Shown: positions 50,660 to 63,500, numbered from the stretch's first letter. The stretch is 64,000 bases of DNA from Sitta carolinensis (GCA_032173965.1 JAVUNC010000006.1:38535870-38599869); one strand, 5' to 3'. Made by a program: numbers and translations. The notes: a model not told the origin generated them from the sequence alone.

Positions 50660-53600
50660 ACATTTTGTAGCATCTCATTATTAAATATAGGACTAGACAA
50701 TCACCTCCAAATTTTGTTATTATTCAGGTAGATAAATATAGAGCTGGTTGCACTGAGTCCCTTCTGTGTTTTCATTCTGTGAATATCATAGCAAGTGACA
50801 CGCAATGTGAAATGAGAGGGAAAAAAAAGGAGTAAAAAGAATAATTTTAAACTTGTATCAGAAACTGTTCAAAGAAAAAGATTTTTTGATTGTGTTACCT
50901 CATTTGCATTTGAGAACTGACTTGTTTTACAGGAAAAACACAATATAATCTTATTGTAAAAATAATAGCAAAAAACTCCTCTAATTATAAAGTCCACTGA
51001 ACTTCCTTTAGCAAAATCCCTGAACAGCTTCCTCCTAAGCAGCATCTGAGAACAGCCTTTTCTCTTCAATGATCTAGAATTCTATGTACCAGTATAAAAG
51101 TAATTTAAACCACTCCAAATTTTCATAGGTAACTAAAGATAAGGATGGTAGCAAGAACCACTTTTAGGATACAAACAGAACAGGGAAATCACATTGCAAA
51201 AGCTTAAAGAGAACAGTGCTAATGGGAGAGCTAAGTGGGAGTAACTCTCCCCAGTGAAGGGGAGAAGCATTGTCTCTGCAAAAGGGCAAATGAAGGACAC
51301 TCTGACTGAGCCTTCCAGCTCCACAAACCCAGAACCACAGAGCCAACAGAAGGGCTTCCTTCCTGACTCCAGACTATGCCAAGGGCAGCTCCAGCACTGC
51401 TATGCCAGCACAACCAAGAAATCCCGTGTGCAAGACGGGGCAGAAAAGGCACCATCTCCAGATGATGCCATTCTCCAGGGCAGAAAGAAGACTCTATCTC
51501 CAAATAAAACCAGGTCAAACTTCCACATGCTGTTCTTTTGGCTTGGTCCTCTCCAGCCTCAACTATGCTCTCTGCTTATGACACCTGGCAAAATCAGTAA
51601 TGACATGCCCCTAACCTGATGAACTCTATGTCCAGCACCTCCGTATCGGCAGTGGTGTCTGCCTTCTAGAGACAAAGCTAAATAACCTTCCTATGCATCT
51701 GACAAAAAAAGTCAACAAAGGAAAAGCAAAAGTTATGCAGTAGAGTTTGTCTTCTAGGAAATTAATAAGGTCAGTCCCAAGGAGCAAATAATAAGAAAGG
51801 CTTATTTTTTGGAGACTCAAGCTGAACCCCAAAATGTCATTGTGCAGCTTGTTGGGGGAAGTTTGCTTACTTTTCTCATTAACGGCTTCAACTTCCCCCA
51901 CCAGGACTGATGGAAGAATTATATTCACTTCATAATAAGCAGAAGTCAAATTTCAAAGCAGATTTACTTCAATAGAGGCATCAATAGAGGCAGTAGAGGT
52001 GAAGGTGCTGAGGTGAGAGGCACTATGTTCAAATAACACAGAAATAATGTCCAGTCTTACTTCTCTTCTTTCAGATTTGCTATAAACCTTACAGAGATTA
52101 AAATAATAGCAATGGAACTCCAAAGATAATAGACTAGATAAAGCAATACACAAGTACTAAACATTATGTTGCACGCAATGTACAGTTTGACCAAGGGGCC
52201 AGGAAGACAGATGGATTTCTGACTTTTACTCCTGCCACATCTTTGCAAGTTCAGCTTCAGCAAGCCATTTATAGGTCTTCTGTACAGCCCTTTCATAGTT
52301 TATAAAAGGGACAAAAATACTTTGAGTTCTTCATACAAGAAGTGCTGTACACAACCAGGATGTTATAATTACTATTAATCCGTATAACCCAAATAAACAA
52401 ATCACAAGTCCTTCTTAAAAATAAGGAATGTAGGACTGGAATATGATGCTGGAAGTGTTCATAATAAGATGGAAATATTTCCAAGGATATTAATTTATGG
52501 ATCACTTTTCTCCTATATAGCATTGATATACATTAATAATCTTCATGGAAAAGAGTCTTGGCAGTAAGCTTCAAGAGCACCTAGTAAAAGAGCCCAAATT
52601 GCAAGTGTTCCTGAAATGACAGTTTGTTCATTGTGTCCCACTGGCATCTCCTGATATCATCTCACAATTTTTTTTTACTGTATCTCATTTGATGGAAAGA
52701 ATCCTTGTAAATCCAAACAGAAGCAAATTTAGAGCAGTTATTATGCCCAAATTAAATAACCTCTCTTCCCTCTTATTTACAAAGACATGCATATTTTTAT
52801 CTTCAAGTGTTTCTATTTTACAAATTCAACCAAGAAAAGTCTGTAGCCTGACAATGTAGCATTGGCATCTCCTGCTGAAGGAAACCATTTCCTCCCTGAC
52901 ATCTTCAGTGACTACCAAATGTTTTTTCCTATCACCTTTCAATGTTTACATTATATAGGAATAAGTAATAATAATAATAGCAATAATAATAATACATTAC
53001 ACAATAACATATAGACAATAAATAATAGCATATAATAATGTAGCATATAACAATATATAATTATGTTGCATTAGAAATAAAAGCAATACTACTAAGTTGC
53101 ACTGTGGCATGTGAATCAATTGAAGATGCACCATTATTGCAGAATTTGCACTCTATGCTTAGTATTCAGATGACTAATATTGAAGAATAGTAAAGAAAAT
53201 TCCAGTACAAGGACTGCTTCACATTAATAGATAAGGCTTTATCTATATATCTAGAAAAGTAAATTAGACTTTTGTATCCTCTCATAAACATACACCAGCA
53301 GTTGAACTGGACAGATGTGGGCTTAGCAAACACATTAGACTGCTCTGGCCACACTGACTGCATGCTCAGAACTGTTTACATCAAACACATCGATCACCTG
53401 TTCAACATAGATACTGCCTTCATCATTAGAGCTCCCTGGCAGTTGAAATGAAAGATTACTTACCTCTTTTCTCAAATTTCTCTATTTAATGTTCTATTTC
53501 ATCTATTTAAGGATTTTTTGAGATACTTGCTTAAGTAGCAAGTTACCACAGACTGAGTGTTCATTACTGTCTCAGTTTCAGCAAGGTTAGCGTGCGGTGG

Positions 53601-56600
53601 CCTCAGCCATTTACCTTGGCTGGAAGTATCACCTTCATCTGTGTTGTCCCTGCCTGTAGATCATCTCTGCTTGTCATCTCTCAACTTGATTTTAAAATAG
53701 CATCTCCTTGGGAAAGCAACCACATCTGTCTGCAACATGCTTTAGCCATTGACTAGCTTAAGGCAGCTGCAATATGAATAGAGAAAAAGTTGTCAAAAGT
53801 TCAGAGAAGCAGAGAGTGCTCCACTGGCCATAGCAGTGAGCTTTAAAACCCTAAGGTGTCCATCTTGATGCATGCCACAGAGGAATCCATTTCTCAACAG
53901 TGAAGTTCACATTGCAATGTGAAGAATTTTGGAGCAAACACTGTTGGCAGTGGTCCACCTAGAAGGTACCAGTCACTTTATTATATAAGAACCAAAGATA
54001 AAATTAGATTGAGAACAATGTGTAGCATCTTCTAGAGCACAATGACTCACATTCACACGAGGCTGTCAAGCTGGAAAACAGCCATGGAGAGTGTAAAAAC
54101 AAGGCTGCAGTAAAAAGTACATCTCCAGATTCTTCTCCTGAAAATATAGAGAAAACTAAAGAGCTAGGGGCACATTAATGATCTCCAACTTACTGCTGTA
54201 GGCCACAGAAATTCATGAGCCATAACAGATAAATAATAATATCTCCTTCCCTAAACATTGCAAATCAGCGAACAGAGGGAATTCATGGGGAAAATTATCA
54301 CAAAAGACTAAATATCCCTAAGAGAAGTCTCAGGAGAAACTACTTGGAAGGTGAAACCCTTTCTTATAATGACATGTCAGCTCACAGAAAGACTCCAGGG
54401 TGCCTTTTTCATATATTCCAGTTTAGCAGAGACTTGAAAATGTAGGATTCTGTACAATTCTACCATTCAGAAACAGAGTATCATTCTCAGAGTGGTACAG
54501 ACAGGATGAGAGAGATGAGTAGATTTGTCTGGCTGCAAACATCTGTCCTCCTCACTCATTTCAACTTCTAACGAAGGAAGCAACATTGCTGATCCTCCCT
54601 TCAGTGCATTCACTACCTTTATAACTGTTGCACAATCTTGCTCATCAACTCACAGAACCAAGGAAAGACAGACCATTTTTTGTTTCTAGTTTTGTTTTAT
54701 CAACCTGAGTCCATAACAACTCACGTTTTATAATTCATGAGAAAATGGTCCTTGAAACAACTGGTGGGTCCTGACTGATGTCAGTGCCTACAGTAAATAT
54801 TGTCAGGAGGCACTTGCCAGGCACTGTCAGCACGTCTCAGTTAATACGTTTAGAAGCTGTCTCCCAATAACTGTGAAGAGCTGTCAAGTTATATGGTCTG
54901 ATGCTAGCACCCAACTGCTGTCCCCTCAAAGCACACCTGGTCAAAGCCACTTCCTGAACAGCTGTTGATGCCAGCCAGCAATCCAGGTCTGTACTGGTGG
55001 TAACATGAAGAAAGTCACAATGCAATTTGGCTTCCACGATAGCTAAACATGATCTCTGTAACCTCATCTCACAACCAGCAAGCACGTTACTCTGTACCAC
55101 AGCCTAGGATAGCAGGGAATCCCTGCAACACGGCAGTTACAGCACTGTGTACCAGTCAACAAGATTATCCAGCAGTTTGATCCAAGTCAGTAAGTTAAAA
55201 CACCACCACTGAAACAAGGTGGATCTCACTGCCATGAGCTTTTACCTCTGCCATATTCAGGTGAAAATTCCATTCTTAAGATGTCTCTTCTCCCTTGCAG
55301 TACCTTCTCTTCTATGGTTCTCTTCTATATGTAAGCAACACTTCTCACTCTTTGATTTCAAATAATCCTCTCATTCCTACTTAGTCACAAATTAGTCAAA
55401 TTGTACAAATTTAGTTTGTTCATTTAAATCCACATGCAACCATTTGGCTCCCTTAGGAGATGTACAAGGCAAAAAATGCTTTTAGTGAAAGAATAAAATG
55501 ACAGATTGTCCCTCAATGTGTCTGTGTATATATATACCACACTCATACACTGTATGTTCTGGCACATGGTAGGGTGTATTTACTGTATGAGGCCATATGT
55601 TTGAAGAACTAGAACAGAGGAAAAAAGCCATTTTCTGAATGTTATATGTCTAGTTTACATATTGTCAAATATATTCTAAATATATGGGAAACACAGTTCA
55701 TGAGATTCATAATTGGTAAAGAACAGGCAGTCATATATAATGATCAGTGAGCGTTCAGGAGTCAGATTTACAAAGAAAGAAGGTAGAACACTTCTAATCT
55801 GTATGAAGAGTTATCACTGCTGCTGTCTTTTCAGCTTAATAAAAACTCTCATAAAACTCTGAGCATGCCAAATGTAGCAGAAGCAATATCATAATACTTG
55901 CATCATGCGTGGATTTACTGGAGTACATTTCCACTTCCAGCGGTGGAATCACTGAGCGCTCTAATCATGTAATACAAATATGTCTATAGAATTCTTGATG
56001 TTTTGTGTGCAAGTGTAAATATGTTCAATGGATGAAAACACTGAGAGTTAGAAGGCTTTTTCTACCCAAAAGAAAACAGCAAAACAAGAATTAGCTGAGT
56101 GCTGGAAAATAAAGCAAGATAAATTATGAGAAAATAGCACTCAATAAATTCCAGTGAGTTTTAATATGTAGATTATGCTTGTAATCAGAAGAGATTCACA
56201 TTTTTAGAGTGAGTTACCTATATCAATGTAGGTATATTTTCATACCCATTGTTCGTGTTGTTTTGAGGCTTCTTTTATTCCTCTCTTATGTCATTATAGG
56301 TCAGAAATAGCTACATTCTGTGACACTTCCTTTTCACTGGAGTTTAAACTGAAAGAGAAAAGTCCAGTTCTTCGACAGCAACAGCCAAAGGCTATGGCCA
56401 CAATTATTTGTACCCATTTATCTAAGTGAAGTCTTGCCTTGTGAACTCATCATTAAAACAATTACTTGGGAAAATCATACCCCTGGGGAAATACTAGACA
56501 GGAACTGGATCTCCTCTTTAGGATTTTTAGGTGTATAGAGAATTAAACATATTCTTTTCAACATATGCAGCACCTTGTTTGGAACTTCCCAGTGTACTGA

Positions 56601-56720
56601 ATTACATAGCACCATTGTGAAACTACCATCTCTCTGATTTTGCAAAGTTATTCTATTAATTAGACAGCTGTGAACAATTCAGGTTACTAGAGAACAATTA
56701 AATTCATTTTAGTCTAGCAA
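50660..56720. other. Non-coding DNA, no gene seen
   Basis: No supportable exon. An ATA/AAT-rich low-complexity tract occupies about 52,960-53,075. Overlapping frames at 51,231-51,949 on both strands (95-121 codons) have no recognisable domain and conflict with each other, so they are treated as chance. The remainder is unique AT-rich sequence. Confidence 0.55.
52960..53075. repeat. ATA/AAT-rich low-complexity tract
   Basis: Imperfect AAT and ATA trinucleotides alternate with TATA-rich pieces over about 115 bases. The tract is a decayed trinucleotide microsatellite with several interruptions. Confidence 0.85.
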
Positions 56721-56724
56721 ACTA

Positions 56725-57365
56725 TCACAGAATCACAGACTAAGTTGGGAGGAACCCACAAGGATCATTGAATCAAACTTCCAGCCCTGCACAGCACCAT
56801 CTCTAATTATTAGTAATCACACCATGTGCATGAGAGCATTGTCCAAATGCTTCTGGAACTCTGTCAGGCTTCATACTGTGATCGTTTCCCTGGGCAGCCT
56901 GTTCCAGTGCACAGCCACCCTCTGGGTGAAAAATCTCCTAATATTCAACCTAAACCTCCACTGACACAGCTTCAGGCCATTCTCTCAGGTCCTGCCACTG
57001 GTTACCCCAGAGAAGAGATCAGTACCTGACCCTCCTCTTCCTGTCATGAGGAAGCTGTAACTGCAATGAAGTCTCCTCTCAGGCTCTTCTTCTCCAGGAG
57101 GAACAGACTAAGTGATCTCAGCTACTTCTCATATGGCTTCCCCTAAATACCCTTCACTGTCTTTTGTGGCCCTCCTTTGGATGCTTCCCAATAGTTTAAT
57201 GTCTTTTTTATATTGTGGTGCCCAAAACTGCCCCCAGCACTCGAGGTGAGGCTGCCCCAGCTCAGAGCAGAGTGGGACAATCCCCTCCCTTGCCTGGCTG
57301 GTGATGCTGTACCTCATACACCCCAGGACAGAGTTGGCTCCCTGACTGCCAGGCTGCAAATTGTG
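56725..57365 (-). mobile_element. CR1 LINE, 5'-truncated, 3' end at left
   Basis: The left edge reads ATCACAGAATCACAG, the reverse complement of the short repeated 3' tail that ends bird CR1 elements, so the element's sense strand is minus. Following blocks on the plus strand are GGGCAGCCTGTTCCAGTGC, TCTGGGTGAAAAATCTCCTAATATTCAACCTAAACC, TCTCAGGCTCTTCTTCTCCAGG and GCCCAAAACTGCCCCCAGCACTCGAGGTGAGGCTGCCCCAGC. They are characteristic of avian CR1 3' UTR and the C-terminal end of ORF2. It is truncated at the 5' end near 57,365, as almost all CR1 copies are, and cannot be active. Divergence looks moderate, so it is younger than the copy at 23 kb. Confidence 0.95.
57129..57359 (-). pseudogene. CR1 ORF2 (reverse transcriptase) C-terminal remnant
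   Basis: The minus-strand frame lies inside the CR1 element and contains the residues CSELGQPHLECWGQFWAPQYKKDI followed by IQRRATKDSEGYLGEAI. This corresponds to the region near the C-terminus of CR1 ORF2, where most copies read a 'W..QYKKDI.LLE..QRRATKM' motif. Known function of the intact protein is endonuclease/reverse transcriptase for LINE retrotransposition. Here the catalytic domains are absent because of 5' truncation. The frame departs from the family after the RRATK motif and then stops at TAG, consistent with frameshift and decay. Confidence 0.8.
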
Positions 57366-57649
57366 TCAGTAAAGGACTTGATTGTACATCAAATCACAAT
57401 CATCTCTTCAAAAATGTCCCAACATCACAGATGCTTTAATAAGTGAACTTAAACCCAAAGATCTTCATGAACAGATTAGCTCTGCTTCTTTAACAGAAAC
57501 CCATTCTTACCTCATGATAGCACTGGGAATCAATTATACAATGTACTCCAGTACACTTCAATTAGCTGTTGCCTACAAAATACCTCTGCAGTTTTGGCAG
57601 GCCTCATTTCCCATTCCCTAGCCACTGAACCTTTGTGAAACCTACAATC

Positions 57650-57800
57650 TCTTCCCATTTCAGTGCCTCAGTTCCACTTCCTTTCATATATGAGGATGAT
57701 GACGTCAGTATCTACCTCAGGGATTCTGAGGATTAATTCTCAGATGACTCGAAATTATCTGAACTGTGATATGTGGGTAGAAACTATGAATTATTAGCAG
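57650..57800 (+). mobile_element. MIR-like SINE containing a full CRE palindrome
   Basis: TTTCAGTGCCTCAGTTCCAC, ATATGAGGATGATGACGTCAGTATCTACCTCAGGGATTCTGAGGATTAA and the following TTATCTGAACTGTG follow the MIR block order 'tgcctcagtttcctcatctg', 'aatgaggatgatgatagtacctacctcacagggttgtgaggattaa', 'gataat..gctttgaga' in plus orientation. At 57,700-57,707 the sequence is TGACGTCA, the perfect CREB/ATF site, where MIRs normally have 'tgatagta'-like bases. Confidence 0.7.
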
Positions 57801-59469
57801 ATGTTGTTATTACAGTGACAACTTCCTACATTTAAAAATCTGACTTTTTTGTGTGAAAGAAAAAAGAAAGAACTTAGATTTTGATTTGATTTTAATCTTC
57901 ATGACTCTTTTAACTTTATTGTGCAGAGAAAGAAGATTGAGAGCAGGGACTGGAGAAGAATCTGAAATTCAGAGAGATTCTCTTCTCTGTCTTCATTCTT
58001 AATAGCTTCTTTAGACCTGCAGCACAGATCCCTATTACCCAGTATGGCTTTTGCTCCACTGGTTAGAAGTGTGCTGAGAAAGTACAGCCTCCAGCCAGCA
58101 AAGGCAGGACTTGATATGTAATGTGAAATGAGCAGCAACAATGACAGGACAAAAAAGACTTTGACAGAGAAAGACTGATGGTGGCAAATAGAGAAGTGTC
58201 ACAAAGCCAACCTCATGCTTGCCAAACTCCAAACCCACATTTTTCATCTGTGGCACTCTTTCCCTGGTGCAGGCTACTTGTCAATGGGACTAGTTCAAGT
58301 GTTCAGCAGGTGAGGAGATGTGGAGGTGAAGAAGTAAAGTCATCATTCTTCATTACTCACTTCAGAAAGGGGGAAACAAAAATAAGAAAGAGTCAACCAC
58401 AGCACAGTCTTGATTAATAACTAGGCTTGTCAGTGACAGTGAATCTTATTCCTATATACTTGCAGAGCAAATACAAGTTCCCTGAGAACCCTCAGTTCAA
58501 TGAGGCAAGCATTAGTGACAGGAGCAGCATATCTGGAAAGCACCAGGTTTCTGCTAAGAGGCAGAGACAATAGCTGTACACGGATAACACAACACTGCTA
58601 GCTGATATCTCTGCACGGATCTTTTCCATTACAGACACGACTTGTGGAGCTGGGCCAATGCACCCTGCACCGTGCTCAGCTGTGCAACACAGAAAGGCCA
58701 GTCACTGCTCAAGGTCACTTTATTCATCTACAGGAAGTATGGAAAATGTGCAAAACCTAAACTCCTAAAAATGGCATCACTTTCATCTCCCTGCTCTCCC
58801 CTGCCCTGATTATCATGTTAAAAATGGTCCCATCTCTTCAAAACATAAACACTGTCACCCTCAAAGCATGCATGCTCAGGAAAAATGAGTCACTTTCTAA
58901 GTAAAGGTAAAGTTTCTTCAGAATCTTTTAAATGTCTTCATGCAAACATGAAATACCTCTTTTATAAGGGTTTCTCACTAAGCAGGTGGTTTGAATTCCA
59001 GAGAAGAAAAACTGTATAGATTTGTGCCTTTTTAAAAATGGTTAAATTTCACCTGGTTCTAAATTGCAGCTCAAGGTGCAGAAAATATGTACTAGTACTA
59101 GGGCCTGTTTTTTCCCTGGCACACTTTATTCATTGATCCCACATAATGAAAGCCAGCTTGAAAGACTGTTCTATTTTGCATCCGTTTTTCATGTTCACTG
59201 GCTCTCAGCATCCTTCACTGCAGCTGATGCCTCAGTTAAGCTCCACAGATTGTCCCCTGCCATCAAATTCATTCTGAAAGCACCCAAATCTGCTCTCAAG
59301 CAAAGAAAAAGAAATGTACCTACAAATGCCTGAGTAGCTTTCCTCTTCACCCCTCCTTGCAGGTATCCATAATTTGTTCTTCTCAGATAAGCCTCCGAGT
59401 CATAGCCACTATCCTTCTTCCTGGCCTGACAATAAAGCCTGACAACACTTTCTCTCAATCATCTGAAGC

Positions 59470-59490
59470 TGTCAATCATTATGATTGACA
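59470..59490. promoter_or_regulatory. Palindromic PBX-MEIS/PREP-type site
   Basis: Arms TGTCAATCAT and ATGATTGACA flank a single T, making a perfect inverted repeat. Each arm contains TGATTGACA. With the next base, the left arm on the minus strand gives TGATTGACAG, the decamer known to be bound by PBX-PREP/MEIS TALE homeodomain dimers, and the right arm gives TGATTGACAC. The motif identity is established knowledge. In vivo use here is inference. Confidence 0.5.
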
Positions 59491-61229
59491 CACCAACTCA
59501 CAGCTTGAACATATTACACCTACAAGAATCCCACTGCTGTCTAGGCTACACAGTGACAGCTTCTGACCAAGTGTTCTAAACCAGGTCTGGACAAAGGGTC
59601 TGAGGCAGAAAAATACAACAGGTGTGCCACCACCAGGTTGGCACTCTTCTATACCCTATGTCCATCTCACAGCTCCAGAGCAATAGCAGGAATGAGATTT
59701 AGATCACAAGACTGCTGAGGCAGAAACTGTATATTTTATTATGTGCAAATTCAACACACTGTATGATACATCTTCATCTTTGCACCTGAACTAATAGAGA
59801 ACCTCCATCAGTGGAGAGGAGTTATGATACAGCTGAGAGATTCAGATTCAAGCTATTAGAGGAAGCTATATAGAAATACACAGTTTATCAGACAAGGGAA
59901 GACCTTCCTACCTTTGCCCCAGTGCTCAAACCAAGTGCTTCAAATGTCAGAAAACAATTTCAGCTCTTCCCTATTATTATTCCATCTTTGCAGCCGATAA
60001 TACAGTCACAATTCAAAGCAGGAAGTGAAAATTGCCTAAGAAACCAAAAACACTGTGTTGTTCCAGTTGCCCAAAACTGAAACAGAAATACTAGATAAGA
60101 ACAAGAAAGACTTTCCACTTTAAAAATAAACTATGATTACAGAGATCATAGTGTTTAACTGACAGAAGAAGGTAAAGAAGTTCTGCAGAAATTATATGGT
60201 GAAATTATTCTTAATCCTGGGTCTTAAACAGGGTATTGTCTTCATGCCATGCTGCCCTATGACTTTTTCATGCTGAGCAGATGCTCTTTGCACTGGGTTG
60301 ACAAACTCAGGGAACACAGACTGAAAGAGTAATGAATCCCCTACATTCAATACCCACAAAAGCAACATCAAAGTCTTGTCATTTAATGTGTGCTCAGATG
60401 TTTATTCCCACTCTGCTTACGCTAGTAAAAGTATGGATCAGATGCTTAATGTGTTCAACAGCCACCTAACACTAGAATCAATACTGCCAAACACCATGGG
60501 TTGTCCCTCATTAATACCCTTACATCAGTAGTGTCTCTGATTTAACATACTTTTAATGGGTTTGAACATTTGATCTATATACTTCACTTACCTAAACAGA
60601 AAGAAACAAACATCTCTTGACACACTGCACGAAGCGTGCATGGGCTGTAAAACAAAAGAAGCAGAGCTAACACTGGGGCAGTGGCTGCAGACAGTCATGC
60701 TCATCACTCCCCTTAGCTCTTTAATTAACAGACAAAATTTCACCATTCCAGCAGATAAGTGGTAGTGACAGGAAAGGCAGAAAGCAGAGAATGAGAGTAA
60801 CTGAGAGAACAAGGAGAGTAACTTTCATGTTATTGCTCCTGTTTAAGGAGTAGTTCAGAGTGCTATAAATACAAAGAGCAAAAATGTTCTAATTTTTCAT
60901 CTTGGGTTCTGTGCTATAAAGGCTTGAACTTGTCTTTTTTAGGGCTTGTGTAAAATCCCCTCCGCTTTTGTCCTAATGCTGTATCACACAGCATAGAAGT
61001 ACTTCTGCTGGACATCACATGGAGGTACCAGGTGAATATGCAACTACACAGGACACACTGGAGCCTCATGTGATAAGCTGGTGGTGATACTATGTAAGAC
61101 AAGCACCTATGGGCAGATGGATTGTTCCAGTATATAAACACTAAAAGGGATCTACAGAAAAAAACATGGCCCTCAGATCCAGCCCCCTCAGAACTACCCA
61201 GTGGGTGTTGGTTATACCCGCTATGTGTT

Positions 61230-61250
61230 CATATACAATAATTGTATATG
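61230..61250. repeat. Perfect 21-bp inverted repeat
   Basis: CATATACAAT and ATTGTATATG flank a single A. The arms are 10 bp with no mismatch and centre on an ATAAT/ATTAT-like core. The AT-rich content makes chance formation easier than at the site 1.7 kb to the left. No element boundaries were recognised around it. Confidence 0.85.
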
Positions 61251-62764
61251 CACACAAAGAGGCATATAATCTCTACTCAACAATTTCCAGAAACTAATTA
61301 CAGCCTTGACAGAGTGGGTCTTGCATCCTGATAAATTGCTTAGCCACAACCCATATATATTCCTCAAAAACGTATCTCTGGCTTACTATGCTTGTGGTCA
61401 CAGCTCAGTGAAAAGCACTCTCCTCTAAAGGATGACAAACAGCATCCTCATACTTTTTAGACTTCTGCTCTTATGACTGCATCCTAGCAGCTTATCATGT
61501 GTTTCCACACCTGGAGTCTCCAAGGAAATTCCTCAGCACCTAGTGACTGCCAGAATTTAGATTTTACTGTGATAGAGACCAGCTCTGCATTTCCACAGGG
61601 GCTCTGCTCTCTGCCTCTAATAATCAGCACAGACATTGCTCTACGAAACAACTCAGAAGGGCAGAAGACAATGCATTGCTCTCTCTGCAGCTTGGCCTAC
61701 CCATCACTTAGCTCAGTAATTTTGTTCCGGCCTTATTGTAGCTGCCTTCTACATAAATACATCTTTCACCTTCTACCTTTGCTTCAGGTGATATTTAGAC
61801 AACATAATATTTCCTTCCCTGTGGAATATGGGGGGATGGGACTGTGGCAGACCCTAGCCTCTAGGAGAGTGGTACATCACACTCAGAAATCACATGGGGA
61901 TTTGTTCTCAGTATCTTCTGTAACTCAGCTGATTCTTCTGTTCACTCTTTGATTCTGTCAGCCTCATTTGTTTCCCCTACACAGATGTGTACCCCTCCCT
62001 CAAATAACAAAGAAGACAGAGGTGGTAAGAGGAAGAGGAGGAAGGCAGGGCGTATTTGTTTCATAATAGCATGAGGAAGATGTGCAGAGGATGGAGTAGG
62101 GCTAGTGCTATCATCCAGTAATCACAGCTCAGGGAGAAAAGCTTGCACTGCAAGGCGTGAAACATCTTTGGAATGTGATTTCCACTTGATGGAGTATTTT
62201 CCTTCTATAAAAGGGGAGTTTATCTCCCATTCTTGTAATGAAATAAAACACCTAAAAAAACACATGAAAAAAAACCTCACCAAGAAGAACACTCTTAAAA
62301 TCCATCTAGAATAGCTCAAGAAAGCAGCTAACAAACAGAATGCAGAGATGGAGGACTTCCAGTCTCTCAGAATTCTTGTGGATATGCTGTGAGGTCCCCT
62401 TCGGTGGTAAAAGTCCTTGGGAGAGTTTGCAGTCTGCTGCTCTCCAGAATTCAAAGGGGAAAACTTGAAATACCCTTATTTCTTACTTGTGTAACATCTT
62501 GTGTAACACCTCGCATGCAATTTTAATGGATGAAAGCCTGTAGGACTCAGTATCAAATGCACAGTACAAGGAAGCATGCTGCAGTAAAAAGGGATATTCA
62601 AAGAGTCAGTACTGTGGAAAAGTGTGGAAAACCTGAGAATACAAGGCAGCAGTCCATTATCATGCTCTACTAATGGTAGCTCAGCCACTATGTCACCAAA
62701 GGGTGGGAAGGAAGAGAAAACCCTGCTGCTGTTCAAAGAAATAACAAACATGGTCTGGTAGCAT

Positions 62765-62960
62765 GGGGCCTGGGCTAGCAGTAAGGAGACGTGGTCTTAT
62801 TCCCAGCCACACCTCTCCTCTCCAAGTGGAATGTCCATCACACTAATACTATGAAGTTCAATTTCTCCATCTATAGAATGGACATGTATTGGCTTTCTTC
62901 CATAAAACACAAAGATCCGCAGAAAACTGCCATATAAGTGCTAATTATTGTTAAAAATAT
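62765..62960 (+). mobile_element. MIR/CORE-SINE-like element with 3' tail
   Basis: Blocks in plus orientation: GCTAGCAGTAAGGAGACGTGGTCTTATTCCCAGCCACACCTC, then TTCAATTTCTCCATCTATAGAATGGACATG, then AAAGATCCGCAGAAAACTGCCATATAAGTGCTAATTATTGTT. They match the 5' 'ggagacctgggttctattcccagctctgcc', the middle 'cagtttccccatctgtaaaatgg' and the 3' 'gatcctcagatgaaaggcgctatataagtgctaattattgtt' parts of amniote CORE-SINEs. The preserved 3' end makes this one of the more complete copies. Confidence 0.75.
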
Positions 62961-63289
62961 GATCCTGTCCTAACTCCTTCAGACACACTAGCAGCAGCTT
63001 GGAAAAAACAGTGCAATCTCAGTAACGACGATCATCCCAACAGCACTGGTATGTTTAGCTCTGTATAAATCAGGCCTGGCAGCTTGATGAGTTGTAAGGA
63101 AGGCGATATTATGTCTCCAGAGGAATGGACAAGTGCTGACAGCTCACCAAGGCTTCCTCTGCACAGACACTAAGCAGCTTTCTGCAAATGCTCAAGCTCC
63201 CGTGAGAGGAAAGAATGGCAGGAAGAGAGGGAAAGGAAAACATTTTGTAAACTTTTTTCTTAATTTTTTTTCAACTTCTGCTGCTGTTC

Positions 63290-63500
63290 CATCTCCCTCC
63301 CCAGCTCCTTTTTATTACAAATTAAATAATTACTGGGCTGTAGCCCAAAACACTGAAGATTTCACATCTTGTTTGGTCTAATTATATCAGTTGGCCTGAC
63401 AAAATGGTTTCATCAATGGAATTGCCTTGCAAGAGCTCCAGCTAATCAATTCTTTGACACTTAATTAAGAACTCTTATGGTCTGTGAGGATTCAGGGAAG
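63290..63500. promoter_or_regulatory. Candidate conserved non-coding element rich in homeodomain-like sites
   Basis: The stretch contains TTAAATAATTACTGG, GTCTAATTATATC, CAGCTAATCAATTC and the 10-bp palindrome CTTAATTAAG (63,460-63,469). It also has a TTTGACA piece, all within about 170 bp and free of simple repeats. This clustering of ATTA/TAAT cores in unique DNA is what deeply conserved developmental enhancers look like. It is the best such candidate in the window by eye, but conservation is untested. Confidence 0.4.

Larger units (their letters stand above)
57805..62760. other. Non-coding DNA with two perfect 21-bp palindromes
   Basis: No supportable gene. The two notable structures are perfect inverted repeats at 59,470-59,490 and 61,230-61,250. 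Open frames up to 151 codons (61,497-61,952 plus) are unremarkable in content. No simple repeat of note is present. Confidence 0.55.

Noticed and set aside
51231..51949. Overlapping frames of 95-121 codons on both strands
   Set aside because: They conflict with each other and show no recognisable domain or repeat identity.
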